Of a stretch of DNA of 64,000 nucleotides, positions 44,036-53,692 are shown one piece after another. The stretch comes from JALOLG01 sp963776935 (GTDB lineage Bacteria; Actinomycetota; Acidimicrobiia; Acidimicrobiales; Ilumatobacteraceae). A program made the translations under genes and the position numbers. The stretch covers positions 1 through 64,000 of the forward strand of contig CAVZOP010000008.1 of NCBI GenBank assembly GCA_963776935.1, written 5' to 3'. Position 1 is the first letter of the stretch, and every line of letters begins with the position of its first letter. The notes beneath the pieces were generated by a model. That model saw only the letters and a program-made list of their open reading frames with translations, was not told the origin of the DNA and did not search any database.

Positions 44036-47000
44036 TCAGTCGAGCGGGGCGGCATCGCGTTCCAAGGCCGCGCTACGAACCGGGAGGGCGTGTCCCAGGA
44101 GCTGGCCGGCGGTGACACCGTCCACCGCCTCGTTGAACCAGAAGCCCTGCGCACCGCGACAGCCCATCGCGCGGCAGGAGCTCGAGCTGGGCCTCGGTCT
44201 CGACCCCCTCGGCGACCACGTCGACACCAAGTGCCCGGCCCATCTCGAGGATGACCCGCACCAGCTCCGTCGTGCGCGGATCGACGTCGAGGTCGCGGAT
44301 GAACGACCGATCGATCTTCAAACCGTGGATCGGGAAGCGATGCAACGCGTGGAGCGATGACATACCCGTACCGAAATTGTCGATCTGGAGGTCGATCCCG
44401 GCCGCGTGGAGCGCCTGGATGATGCCCTCGGCGACGTCCGGATTGCGCACGATCACTCCGGCGGTGATCTCGAGCGTCAGGTTGGCCGGCGTGAGGCGGT
44501 GGCGCCGGAGGCAATCGAGGATGTGGGGGAGCAGGCTGGTGTCCCAGAACAGGCGATGGGAAACGTTGACGCTCACGTTCACGGCGCCTTCGTACGTCCC
44601 CTGCCATTGCGCGATCTGGCGGCACACCTCGTCGACGATCCACCGCTCGAGCCTGACCATCAGACCGGTCTCCTCCATGGCGGGCAGGAACTCGACGGGG
44701 GGCACCAGACCGAGCTCGGGATGACGCCAACGCACGAGCGCCTCGAAGTGGTCGGTGCCGGTGTTGTCGAAGTCGACGATCGGCTGATAGTGCACCTCGA
44801 ACTGTCGGCGGTCCATCGCCGTGCGGAGCTCGGCCTGCAATCCCAGGCGGGTGATCATCCCGGCGTGCATGCCGGCGTCGAACACGGCGAACGAGCCGCG
44901 GCGCAGTGACTTGGCGTGGTACATCGCGATGTCGGCATCGCGCAGCACGTCCTCGGCGTTCGTGTGCCCGCGTCCGCTCATCGCGATGCCGACGCTGGCC
45001 GTCACCGCGACTTCGTGGCCTTCCAGCTCGATGGGCTCGGCCAGGCTCGCCTGCATCCGCTCCACCAGCGGTGCGACGCCGCCCGGATCGATCGCGTGGA
45101 GCAACACCGCGAACTCGTCACCGCCGAATCGCGCCGCCAGGTCGGTCTCCCGGAGGCCGGCGCGTAGCCGTTCGCCGATCTTCGCCAGGAACCGGTCGCC
45201 GACGTGATGACCGAGCGAGTCGTTCACGAGCTTGAAACCATCGAGGTCGAGGAACACCACCGCATAGCGCAGCTCTGGTGAGCGGCGCGCCTGGGCGATC
45301 GTCAGCGTCAACCGCTCGAGGAACAACTTGCGGTTGGGCAGCCCCGTCACCTCGTCATAGAGAGCACCCTGTCGGAGCTGCTCCTCGAGCTGCTTGCGGG
45401 GCTCGCTGTCGTGGATCGATCCGACGATTCGCACGGCTGTCCCATTCGGCGGCCCGACGGGCAACGCCCGGCACGAGATGCAACGGAAGCTCCCGTCGGC
45501 GCTGCGGATGCGGTGCTCGAACAGGACCGGTTCGACCTTGCGAACCGCCGTCCGCAGCTCGTGGCGGACCCGTTCGAGGTCGTCGGGGTGCACGGCGTCG
45601 AACCACACGTCCTGCCCGGCGGTGCCACCGCGGTACTCGTGGCCGAGCATCTGCATGCATCGTCCGGAGTAGTAGATGGTGTCGGTCGTGAGATCCCAGT
45701 CCCAGAGGCCGTCGTCGGTGGCAAGCGCCCACAGGCTGTAACGCTTCTCGCTCGTGCGCACGCTTTCGAGCAGGGCCTGTTGCTCGAGCGCGGCCGTCAG
45801 CAGCGCGGCCCATTGGTTGTGCGTCTCGCGCCCGTTGGCCGACAATGCATCGACCTCGCCGGTCACGGCGAGCAGACCGAAGTCGCGGCCGCGCACGTTC
45901 ACGGGCACGACGATCGTGACCTCGTTCGCCTCCGGCTCGGCCAGCTCGATCAGGCTCGACGGCGGGAACTGTTCGACGCCGCACGTCGTGCCGAGCACGC
46001 CCGACAGTGCCGCGTCCGGGTCGTACGCACCGACGATCTGTAGGCGTCCGTTCGAGGGATCGCCGTCCCAGAGCGCCAGGCACGCCCCGCGGACGTCGGT
46101 CGCGGCGAGCCATTCGAGGCTTCTCGGGTCGGCTCGCTCGTGGTCGAGCAGCTGGATGCCGATCTCGTACTGCTCGCGCATGGAGTTCTCACGACGCGTC
46201 GTCCGCTCGAACCGCATCCGTGCCTCATCACGCCAGAATCCGGCTCCACCGTCGGGCGCCATGGCGCCGTCCTCGCCAGAACATCCGCATGATCCGCGGG
46301 GGACGAACTCCGATGGCGACAGGTGGGCGCGATGCTCGACGTCGTCGCCACGGAGCTGCGCCAGCACCAGCCGTGCCGCCGCTGCACCGATCTCGTCGTA
46401 CGGTTGGCGCACGGTCGAGAGCGTGGGCTCGGTATAGGTGCCGTCTTCGAGCCCGTCGAATCCCACGACCGCGACATCGCCAGGTACGTCTACGCCCAGC
46501 TCGGCAAGTTGCGCCAGGCAGCCGATCGCATTGCGATCCGTTGCGAGCACGAGTGCGGTGACGGGAGTGCCGCCTGCGACGAGTTGGCAGGCGACGTCGC
46601 GACCTCCGTCCTCGCCGTTGTCGAAGGCGCTGAAGAACCACTTCGGGCTGGGCTCGATCCCGTGCGCCGCGAGGGCGGCTCGGTAGGCGTCGTATCGGGC
46701 CCGCATGTCGGGTTGGACGAGGTTGGCGCCGAAGCCGATCGCGGTGTGGCCGTGCCAGACCAGGTGGTCGACTGTCGCGACGACGCCGGTGGAGTTGTCC
46801 GGCGTTGCCGACGGCGCGTCGAACCCATCGATCACGTCGCTGGCGAGGGCGACGGCCTTCCCCGCGGCCTGGAGTCGGTCGAGATAGTTGCGTTGCGTGG
46901 CCGTCGCGATCGAGATGACCCCATCGATGTGCTCCCACGCGGTCGGCGTGACGAAATCCGGCGCGCCCACGACCTCGTCGCTGCGGAGCCCGGCGTGGAG

Positions 47001-47126
47001 CGTCTGGACGAGAACGACGCGTCCACCGACAGCTGCGACCTCACGGGTGATCCCGGCGAGGATCTTGCCGTAGTAGGACCCACCGGTCATCGGCGAGAGC
47101 ACTCCGATCGTGATCCTCTTCGACAT
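44036..47126 (-). CDS. LacI-type sensor / PAS / GGDEF / EAL regulator, frameshifted at C-terminus
   Basis: About 1030 residues, cytoplasmic. ATG 47126 starts directly with a LacI/PurR-like sugar-binding domain lacking the HTH (ITIGVLSPMTGGSYYGKILA; GDVAVVGFDGLEDGTYTEPT). A GAF-like linker region follows, then PAS (SLWALATDDGLWDWDLTTD), GGDEF (RFGGDEFAVLL, active-site sequence intact) and EAL (FEALVRWRHPE, LKIDRSFI, VVAEGVET). In the EAL domain the metal site DDFGTG is DNFGTG, so phosphodiesterase activity may be lost. A shift near 44160 is needed to reach GCRGAQGFWFNEAVD at the end. It likely couples a sugar-like signal to c-di-GMP synthesis. Confidence 0.85.
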
Positions 47127-47430
47127 CGCGACACCTCCGACTGGATCAGTGCCCGGACGTCGACCTCGTCGCACTCGTTGACTCCCTGTATCGGCTGATG
47201 GTCCCTCCACCTTGATGATCACCGAGTCGATAACAACGATTTACGCCGGCTGCGACGAGACCGTCACGAGACCGTCACGACGCCGTGCACGCTGGGGCCG
47301 GAGTCAGCGAGCGGCGGCGAAACGAGCAGCCACGCCGGTAGGATGCCCGTTGACCAACTTGGATAGGGCGGTTCGACATCGAGCGAACGGGGCATCCGTC
47401 TCCTCTGAGCTGATACTCAGGAGGTGCCCC
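47127..47430. other. 304-bp divergent intergenic region
   Basis: Lies between the divergent starts of the GGDEF-EAL gene and the desaturase. It contains an 11-bp tandem duplication (CGAGACCGTCA at 47256-47266 and 47267-47277), an AT-rich patch near 47227-47242, and the desaturase ribosome-binding site CAGGAGGTG just before 47431. I see no gene and no recognisable riboswitch. Confidence 0.5.
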
Positions 47431-48605
47431 ATGTTGCAGGTCGTCGGAACGGACGAGCGGTCGCTGTCCACGCTGAACGACGTGATCGAGTGTGCCGCCG
47501 GAGCACCTGCGACCGACGACACGTCACGAGACGATCGGAATGCGATCGCGACGTCGTGGAGGTCGGTGCTGCCGACCGCTGCCGAGTTGCGCCGGGCTCG
47601 GCATCGACTCCATGCCAAGTCGATCTGGATCGCGCTCATCCTCGCCGGCAGCTACTGGGCCGTCGTGCTCTCCGACCTCGGTTGGCCGTACCGCATCCTC
47701 GGCGCGGCCACGCTCATCGTCGGGATCGTTGCGCTCGCGACCGGGGTCATGCACGACGGCAATCACGGCTCGTTCTCTCGTTACGCCTGGCTGAACCGGA
47801 TCGCCGGCTACAGCCTCGACGCGCTCGGGGGAGCTCATGGTTGTGGCGTTTCAAGCACAACACGTTGCACCACGGCAACCCCAACGTCGAAGGTGTCGAC
47901 AGCGACATCTCACAGGCCCCGTTCGCTCGCTTGGCGCCGATGCAGCCGCTGCGGGCGTGGCATCGCTGGCAGCACGTGTACCTGTGGTTCCTCTACGGGT
48001 TCTTCGCGCTGAAGAACCTGATCTTCGGTGATTTCCGGACCCTCGCCTCGGCACGTATCGGTACCCAGCCGCTGCGCACCAAGCCCGGACCGGCGGTCGT
48101 CGCCAGGGTGTTCGCCGGCAAGGCGCTGCACCTCGGCTGGGCGGTCGTGATCCCGCTCTTGACGAACCCGTGGTGGGGCGTGCTCGCGTTCTACCTGGTG
48201 AGCTCCTGGGTGGTCGGGTTCGTGCTGGCGGTCACGTTCCAACTCGCGCACTGCGTCGACGTCGCCGAGTTCGACGACGAACTGGCACCGCGACGCGGTG
48301 GCGACTTCTTCGCCCACCAGTTGCGCACGACCGTCGACATCGCCTCACCGGTCCCCGTCCTCGGTCACGCGTTCCGCTGGCTGGTCGGCGGGCTCGACCA
48401 TCAGATCGAGCATCATCTGGCACCGCGCCTTCCCCACACCGTGTATCCGATCATCGCCGCCCGGTTCCACCGCGTCTGTCGCGAGGCCGGGGTGACCTAC
48501 CGTCTCCATCCGGGCGTGTGGGCCGCCCTCCGTTCGCACGGTCGCTGGCTGCGGGCGATGGGACGACCGGACATCACGCCCGACATGTCCATGGTGAGCC
48601 GATGA
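47431..48605 (+). CDS. Membrane fatty-acid desaturase, frameshifted
   Basis: About 390 residues. ATG 47431 follows a strong AGGAGG. The three histidine boxes are present: GVMHDGNHGSFS, then after a shift near 47835 FKHNTLHHGNPN, and LDHQIEHHLAPRLPH. Hydrophobic stretches ILAGSYWAVVLSDLGW and LIVGIVALATGV precede box 1. This is the acyl-CoA/acyl-lipid front-end type of di-iron desaturase; the position of the double bond is unknown. The stop overlaps the next ATG. Confidence 0.85.
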
Positions 48606-48895
48606 CACAATCCGACGTCTCAACAACGGGCGACGAGCGCCTCGCGCAAGTGCTCGCCGCGATCCAAGCAGGTGACGAGGCCGACCAGTTGGCGGACAAC
48701 GCGACGCTTTCGAAGGCGTTGCGCTGGTCGCTCGAAGACGTCGCCGCCTGCCTCGCCGAGGCCAAAGAGCGCAAGTTCATCTGGGGCGCGCGCGGCGGCG
48801 CCCGGCCGGCGCCGTTCTACGCCGAGCTCGAGGTCACGGTGCAGGGAAAGCGATTCCTCGCCGCTCACGGCGACCCCGCTCGCGCCAAGGACTGA
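48602..48895 (+). CDS. Small winged-helix-like protein, unknown
   Basis: 97 residues, starting inside the desaturase stop (ATGA). Sequence TLSKALRWSLEDVAACLAEA and ELEVTVQGKRFLAAH resembles a small winged-helix domain (an HTH followed by a beta wing), but I do not recognise a family. In operon between the desaturase and the metallopeptidase genes. Confidence 0.55.
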   Translation: MTQSDVSTTGDERLAQVLAAIQAGDEADQLADNATLSKALRWSLEDVAACLAEAKERKFIWGARGGARPAPFYAELEVTVQGKRFLAAHGDPARAKD

Positions 48896-48901
48896 GGCCG
48901 C

Positions 48902-49975
48902 GTGCGGGTCTTCATCTGCTCGACGTGTCACCACGAGCTCGATTTCGAGTCGAGCTCGTGTTCGAACTGTCACAGCCTCGTCGGCTACGTGTCGGATCGG
49001 CGCGAGGTCGTGGTGATCGTCCCCGACGGCCCAGCGAGGTACATCGTCGACGGCCACCCCACCGCGCAGTGGCGATGCCTGAACGCGTCATGGGGGTGCA
49101 ATTGGATGCTGCCCGCCGACGAGGGCGACGTGTGGTGCTTGTCGTGCCGGCTGACGCGGGGCCGCCCCGACGAGGCCGACCCAGCGGCCGTCGTCGCTTG
49201 GTCGGCCGCCGAAGCCGCCAAACGACGGCTGGTGTTCCAACTCGGCGAGCTGGGCCTGCCGATCGAGCAACGTTCGTCGACGACGCCACAGGGATTGGCG
49301 TTCGACCTCGTCCATGTGCCAGGAGCGGCCGGCGTCACCGGACATGACCGGGGCCTCATCACGCTCGATCTGAGCGAGGCGGACGACCGCCACCGCGACG
49401 AGCTCCGCCGCACGCTCGGCGAGTCGTTTCGCACCCTCATCGGGCATCTCCGACACGAGGTCGGCCACTACTACTTCGCCCACCTCGTGTCGCACGCCGA
49501 CGAGATCGCCGAGTTCCGTGCCTTGTTCGGCGACGAGCGCATCGACTATTCGGCGGCACTCGTCGAGCACTATCGACTCGCTCGCACCGGTGCCGAAGCG
49601 GCCGATCTCGGCCGCTTCGTGACCGGCTACGCAGCGGCTCACCCGCTCGAGGACTGGGCCGAGACGTTTGCCCACTACTTGCACACGCTCGACGGTCTGC
49701 AGACCGCCGACAGCCACGGGCTGGCCGCCACCAGCCCTGACGCTGACGGCCGCGTCAACCGGCGGCGTCGAGCAGGCGACGTCAAGTCGTTCGCATCGAT
49801 CCTGCAGCGGTGGTTGCCCGTCGCCGAGACGATCAACGCCATCGCCGACGGGCTCGGATCGTCGCGGCCATATCCGTTCACGCTCAGTCCCGTCGTCGTC
49901 ACGAAGCTCGAGTTCGTTCACGCCCGCGTGACGGCGCACTCCGACCGAGAGGATTCCTATGCCGCAAGCCAATGA
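48902..49975 (+). CDS. Zinc-binding metallopeptidase-family protein with zinc ribbon
   Basis: 357 residues from GTG 48902. The N-terminus is a zinc ribbon (ICSTCHHELDFESSSCSNCH) with further CxxC-like pairs (NASWGCNW, WCLSCRLTRG). The peptidase part has the HExxH motif in LIGHLRHEVGHYYFAHLV and the downstream DWAETFAHYLHTLDGL. The order matches the 'putative zinc-binding metallopeptidase' family. It is cytoplasmic, since no signal peptide is visible. The substrate is unknown. Its end overlaps the next small gene. Confidence 0.8.
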   Translation: MRVFICSTCHHELDFESSSCSNCHSLVGYVSDRREVVVIVPDGPARYIVDGHPTAQWRCLNASWGCNWMLPADEGDVWCLSCRLTRGRPDEADPAAVVAWSAAEAAKRRLVFQLGELGLPIEQRSSTTPQGLAFDLVHVPGAAGVTGHDRGLITLDLSEADDRHRDELRRTLGESFRTLIGHLRHEVGHYYFAHLVSHADEIAEFRALFGDERIDYSAALVEHYRLARTGAEAADLGRFVTGYAAAHPLEDWAETFAHYLHTLDGLQTADSHGLAATSPDADGRVNRRRRAGDVKSFASILQRWLPVAETINAIADGLGSSRPYPFTLSPVVVTKLEFVHARVTAHSDREDSYAASQ

Positions 49976-50177
49976 CGCCCCGAACGCCGAGATCGGCGCA
50001 GCCGGCGAACCCGACGACACCACGTCGGAACCGGGAGCGTTCATCGAGCGTCGCTGCTGGCGTTGCCTCAAGATGTTCCCTGGCGACGCTCCAGCCGGGC
50101 CGTCGCCGACCGCCGACTTCTGGCTGTGCGATCCGTGTGACGCGGCCCTCATCCCGCAACGCACCTCCCGCCACTGA
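49959..50177 (+). CDS. Small double-CxxC protein
   Basis: 72 residues, overlapping the metallopeptidase end by 17 bp. It contains FIERRCWRCLKMFPGD and FWLCDPCDAALIP: two CxxC pairs about 25 residues apart, a likely zinc-binding knuckle. The overlap suggests it is made together with the peptidase. Unknown function. Confidence 0.6.
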   Translation: MPQANDAPNAEIGAAGEPDDTTSEPGAFIERRCWRCLKMFPGDAPAGPSPTADFWLCDPCDAALIPQRTSRH

Positions 50178-50183
50178 CAAGCC

Positions 50184-50232
50184 GTTCTGTCTGCCTCAGA
50201 TGAGCCGGCGCTGCGCCTGGAGCAGACAGTTC
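50184..50232. repeat. Hairpin repeat, copy 3
   Basis: Arms GTTCTGTCTGCCTCAG (50184-50199) and CTGGAGCAGACAGTTC (50217-50232) form an imperfect stem. It follows the CxxC gene (50177), again at a gene 3' end, as for the copies at 33304 and 35179. Confidence 0.65.
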
Positions 50233-50280
50233 GCCGATCGTCGGTTGACTTCGTCACGACAACGGCATATATCACGAGCA

Positions 50281-50853
50281 GTGAGCGAGATCGCCGAGCG
50301 CTACCGCCGGCGCGCCGACGCCTTCGAGCACACGGCCGCCAACGTGGCGCCCGATCGCTGGTCCGACCAGTCGCCGTGCGCCGACTGGAAGGCGCGCGAC
50401 GTGGTCGGGCACATCGTCGACATGCACGGCGTCATGCTCCGACCGCTCGGTCGCAATCTCACGGAGGCACCGTCGATCTCCGACGATCCACTCGGCGCCT
50501 ACCGATCGGCCCGCGCCGACATCGAGGCCGTGCTCGACGATCCGGAGCTCGCCGGCGTCGAGTGCCAGACCCCGATGGGACCGATGACCCTCGCCCAACA
50601 CATCGACGGTGTCGTGAGCACCGACCTCATCATCCACGGTTGGGACCTCGCCCGGGCCACCGGCCAGGACGACACGATCGACCCCGACGAGGTCGATCGG
50701 ATGCTCCCGATGGCGATGAGCATGGGCGACGAGATGCGCACGCCGGGTGCGTTCGGCCCCGGCATCGTCGTGTTCGGTCCGCAGGTCGCGGTCCCCGCCG
50801 ACGCTCCGCCGCAGGACCGGTTGCTCGGGCTCCTCGGGCGGGATCCCGGCTGA
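50281..50853 (+). CDS. DinB/MDMPI-like protein (TIGR03086-type)
   Basis: 190 residues from GTG 50281: VSEIAERYRRRADAFEHTAA, then DQSPCADWKARDVVGHIVDM (the 'SPC..W..R.V..H' metal-site block) and STDLIIHGWDLARATGQDD (second His). Intact, unlike its paralogue at 810. It belongs to the mycothiol-dependent/DinB-like thiol transferase family common in actinobacteria; the substrate is unknown. Confidence 0.8.
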   Translation: MSEIAERYRRRADAFEHTAANVAPDRWSDQSPCADWKARDVVGHIVDMHGVMLRPLGRNLTEAPSISDDPLGAYRSARADIEAVLDDPELAGVECQTPMGPMTLAQHIDGVVSTDLIIHGWDLARATGQDDTIDPDEVDRMLPMAMSMGDEMRTPGAFGPGIVVFGPQVAVPADAPPQDRLLGLLGRDPG

Positions 50854-50874
50854 ACCGCGCGCCAGCGGGCGGGA

Positions 50875-50888
50875 GTCGTAGTACCTAC
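50875..50888. promoter_or_regulatory. Shared promoter motif, copy 1
   Basis: GTCGTAGTACCTAC lies 72 bp upstream of the secreted protein gene at 50960. The same sequence with one change occurs upstream of the gene ending at 53693 (motif at 54440). The core GTAG-TAC-CTAC is a near-palindrome, as expected for a NarL/LuxR-type regulator site; the two-component genes lie between the two targets. Confidence 0.45.
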
Positions 50889-50959
50889 GTCCACTAGCAA
50901 CGCGCCCGCCGATCCTGGGCTTGATGGTGTCACCCCACCGAACGAGGAGACACCCCCAA

Positions 50960-51556
50960 ATGAAACGACATCTGATCTGGATCATCGCCGGTACCGCTGC
51001 GATCGGCCTGGCGGTTCCCGCCTTCGCCGCCGTCGGGCCGGGCGCGACACCGGACGACAACGGCACCCCCGGCGAAGTCCGCGGCAACTGCGACGAGGCC
51101 GAGCACGCCGGTGACCCCAACTGCGTGACAGTGAACGTCCCGGCTCCGACGGCAGCGGTCACACCGGCCACGGCCGCGACCACCCAGGTGACGGTCCCGA
51201 GCAGCACGACTCCGGCAACCGTGCCGAGCAACACCGTGCCCGCCAACACCGTGCCCGCCAACACCGCCCCGGCCAACACCGTCCCGGACAACACGACGGT
51301 GGGCACCGCTCCCAGCAACACGGTCAACAGCGTGCCCGGCGACATCAGCGGCCCGTGCGACGAAGCCGAGCACGCCAACGACCCCCGCTGCACCGGAGCG
51401 GCCCCGAGTGACGACAACTCCGGGCGTGGCGACGACGACGGCGACGGCGACGACGGCGACGGCGACGATTCCGGGCGCCACAGCGGTGGCGATGACGACT
51501 CTGGCCATCACGGCGGAGGCGACGACGACAACTCCGGCCACGGCAGCGACGACTGA
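50960..51556 (+). CDS. Secreted low-complexity acidic protein with paired CDEAEHA motifs
   Basis: 198 residues. Signal peptide MKRHLIWIIAGTAAIGLAVP with cleavage near AFA. The mature protein has two copies of a short Cys motif (GNCDEAEHAGDPNC and GPCDEAEHANDPRC) separated by a Thr/Pro/Asn repeat region (PANTVPANT units) and followed by an Asp/Gly/His tail (DDDGDGDDGDGDDSGRH). The tail may bind cations. No family recognised. It shares a promoter motif with the membrane protein at 53693, and the two-component genes follow directly. Confidence 0.65.
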   Translation: MKRHLIWIIAGTAAIGLAVPAFAAVGPGATPDDNGTPGEVRGNCDEAEHAGDPNCVTVNVPAPTAAVTPATAATTQVTVPSSTTPATVPSNTVPANTVPANTAPANTVPDNTTVGTAPSNTVNSVPGDISGPCDEAEHANDPRCTGAAPSDDNSGRGDDDGDGDDGDGDDSGRHSGGDDDSGHHGGGDDDNSGHGSDD

Positions 51557-51577
51557 CCGATCGCACGGTTCCCCCAA

Positions 51578-51613
51578 CCGACGAGGCCGCACCATCCGGT
51601 GCGGCCTCGTCGG
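51578..51613. terminator. Strong hairpin terminator
   Basis: A 16-bp perfect stem (51578-51593 with 51598-51613; inner arms GGCCGCACC and GGTGCGGCC) with a 4-nt loop ATCC, 22 bp after the stop of the secreted protein gene. It separates that gene from the kinase, which starts at 51653. Confidence 0.8.
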
Positions 51614-51652
51614 CCGTTGCGACGGCCAAACTGCTCTTCAGCACTGCTCACC

Positions 51653-53032
51653 ATGACTGCTCAGACCGGCGACGGAAGGAGGCACCACGTGGAGGAACCT
51701 CGAGGCCGGGTACTCGTCGAGCCGATCTCGGTCCGCTCACTCGTTGCCCGGTTCGCGATCGCCGGGCTCGTGGCGTTGGTGTTCGTTGCGGCGTTCACCG
51801 CGTTCGCCAGTCGACGGGTCGGCACCGAGCTGGCGATCGACGAGGCCAAGCGGGTGGCGTTCGTCAGTTCGGCCGGCATCGTCACGCCGGTGCTCGACGA
51901 CGACCTGCTCACGATGGACCGCGCGGCACTCGACCGGGTCGACGCCGCGGTCCGGTCATCCGTGCTGCGCGGCTCGCTCGTCCGGGTCAAGATCTGGTCC
52001 GAGGACGGCACGATCCTGTACTCCGACGAACCTCGGCTGATCGGCGAGAAGTTCCAGTTGGGCGAGGACGAGCGGGAGATCTTCACGAGCGACGAACAGG
52101 GTGCCGAGGTCAGCGACCTCTCCAAACCCGAGAACCGGTTCGAGACCGATTCGAAGCTGCTCGAGGTCTACCTTCGAACCGAGACACCTTCCGGCACCCC
52201 GCTGTTGTTCGAGACCTACTTCCGGTACAGCGGCGTGACCGACGTCGGGCGCAACCTGTGGGCGCAGTTCGCACCGATCACGATCGGTGCCCTCATCATT
52301 CTCGAACTGGTGCAGATCCCCCTCGCCTGGTCGATGGCACGCCGTCTGCAGGCCAGTCAACGCGAACGTGAGCGGCTGCTGCGGCACGCCCTCGATGCTT
52401 CCGATGCCGAACGGCGCCGAATCGCGAGCGATCTCCACGACGGTGTCGTCCAGGAACTGACGGGCGTGTCGCTCGCCCTGGCGGCGCAGGGGCGGAGCGA
52501 GTCGATCGGCCGCCAGCAGGTTCTCGACGCGTCGTCGGCGATCCGCACGAGCATCAAGTCGCTGCGGTCGTTGCTGGTCGAGATCTACCCACCGAACCTG
52601 CAGGAGGAGGGGTTGCAGTCGGCGATCGGTGATCTGCTCAGCGGCCTCACGACGAGGGGATTCGAGACCCGTCTCGATGCCGATCTGGGCGAGGTCACCA
52701 TCGATCCGGAGGCCGCCGGACTCGTCTACCGCGCCACCCAGGAGTCACTGCGCAACGTGGCCACCCACTCGGCGGCGACCCAGGTGCGCGTCGAACTGCG
52801 GGTCGTCGCCGGTTCCAACCAGCAGCGCGCGGTCCGGCTCGTGGTCGACGACAACGGTCGTGGTTTCTCGACCGACACACTGGATGAACGAGTTGCCGAG
52901 GGTCACGTCGGCCTGCGGGGTCTCGCCGGTCTCGTCGCCGATCTCGGCGGCACCCTGACCGTGCGGTCCGCTCCGGGTGAAGGCACCCGGGTGGAGGTTT
53001 CCGTCCCGATCGACGCCAGGCTGCCGAGATGA
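51653..53032 (+). CDS. Sensor histidine kinase, NarX/DesK type (HisKA_3)
   Basis: 459 residues. Two membrane helices (FAIAGLVALVFVAAFTAFA, about 34-52; TIGALIILELVQIPLAWSM, about 210-228) flank an extracytoplasmic sensor of about 155 residues rich in acidic residues. The dimerisation/phosphoacceptor box is IASDLHDGVVQELTGVSLAL with His262; the HATPase domain has QESLRNVATHSAATQVRVEL (N box) and VVDDNGRGFSTDT with GLRGLAGLVADLGGTL (G boxes). It phosphorylates the response regulator encoded next (ATGA overlap). Confidence 0.92.
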   Translation: MTAQTGDGRRHHVEEPRGRVLVEPISVRSLVARFAIAGLVALVFVAAFTAFASRRVGTELAIDEAKRVAFVSSAGIVTPVLDDDLLTMDRAALDRVDAAVRSSVLRGSLVRVKIWSEDGTILYSDEPRLIGEKFQLGEDEREIFTSDEQGAEVSDLSKPENRFETDSKLLEVYLRTETPSGTPLLFETYFRYSGVTDVGRNLWAQFAPITIGALIILELVQIPLAWSMARRLQASQRERERLLRHALDASDAERRRIASDLHDGVVQELTGVSLALAAQGRSESIGRQQVLDASSAIRTSIKSLRSLLVEIYPPNLQEEGLQSAIGDLLSGLTTRGFETRLDADLGEVTIDPEAAGLVYRATQESLRNVATHSAATQVRVELRVVAGSNQQRAVRLVVDDNGRGFSTDTLDERVAEGHVGLRGLAGLVADLGGTLTVRSAPGEGTRVEVSVPIDARLPR

Positions 53033-53673
53033 CCACGACCGATGGTGGGTCCGACAAGATCCGCGTTCTGGTCGTCGACGACCACATGGTGGTGCGGTCC
53101 GGGCTGGAGCAGCTGCTCGCCACCACCGACGACATCGAACTGGTCGGAACCGCATCCAACGGGAACGAGGCGATCGCCGCCGTGGCCAGCCTGCAGCCCG
53201 ATGTCGTCCTGATGGATCTTTCGATGCCGGAGCTCGACGGTGTCGAGGCGACGCGCCGGATCACCGCCGACCATCCGTCGAGCCGGGTGCTGGTGCTGAC
53301 CTCGTTCTCCGACCAGACCCGGATCCTCGACGCGCTCTCGGCGGGGGCCGACGGCTACCTCCTCAAACACGCCGAGCCGGACGACATCGCCGACGCCATC
53401 AGGGCCGTCCACAGCGGCGAATCACCGCTCGATCCGAAGGCGGCGCGGGCGCTCGTCGAATCACGGCGAGCGAGCCGGGACAGCCCGCAGCTCACGGATC
53501 GGGAGCGCGAGGTGTTGCTGCTCGTACGCGACGGACTCGCCAACAAGCAGATCGCCCGGCGGCTCGGCATCGCCGAGCGAACCGTCAAGGCCCACCTGAC
53601 CAGCGTCTTCCAGCGGCTCGGTGTCACCGACCGCACGCAGGCGGCGCTGTGGGCGAGCGAGCACCTGTCCTGA
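53029..53673 (+). CDS. Response regulator, NarL/LuxR type
   Basis: 214 residues. The receiver domain has acidic pocket VVDDHMVVRSG, phosphoacceptor Asp63 in VVLMDLSMPELDG, and conserved Lys in GYLLKHAEPDD. The C-terminal LuxR HTH is LTDREREVLLLVRDGLANKQ then IARRLGIAERTVKAHLTSVF. Overlaps the kinase gene by 4 bp. By position and a shared promoter motif, the secreted proteins at 50960 and 53693 are its likely targets. Confidence 0.92.
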   Translation: MTTTDGGSDKIRVLVVDDHMVVRSGLEQLLATTDDIELVGTASNGNEAIAAVASLQPDVVLMDLSMPELDGVEATRRITADHPSSRVLVLTSFSDQTRILDALSAGADGYLLKHAEPDDIADAIRAVHSGESPLDPKAARALVESRRASRDSPQLTDREREVLLLVRDGLANKQIARRLGIAERTVKAHLTSVFQRLGVTDRTQAALWASEHLS

Positions 53674-53692
53674 CCGGGTGACGCTGACGCCG

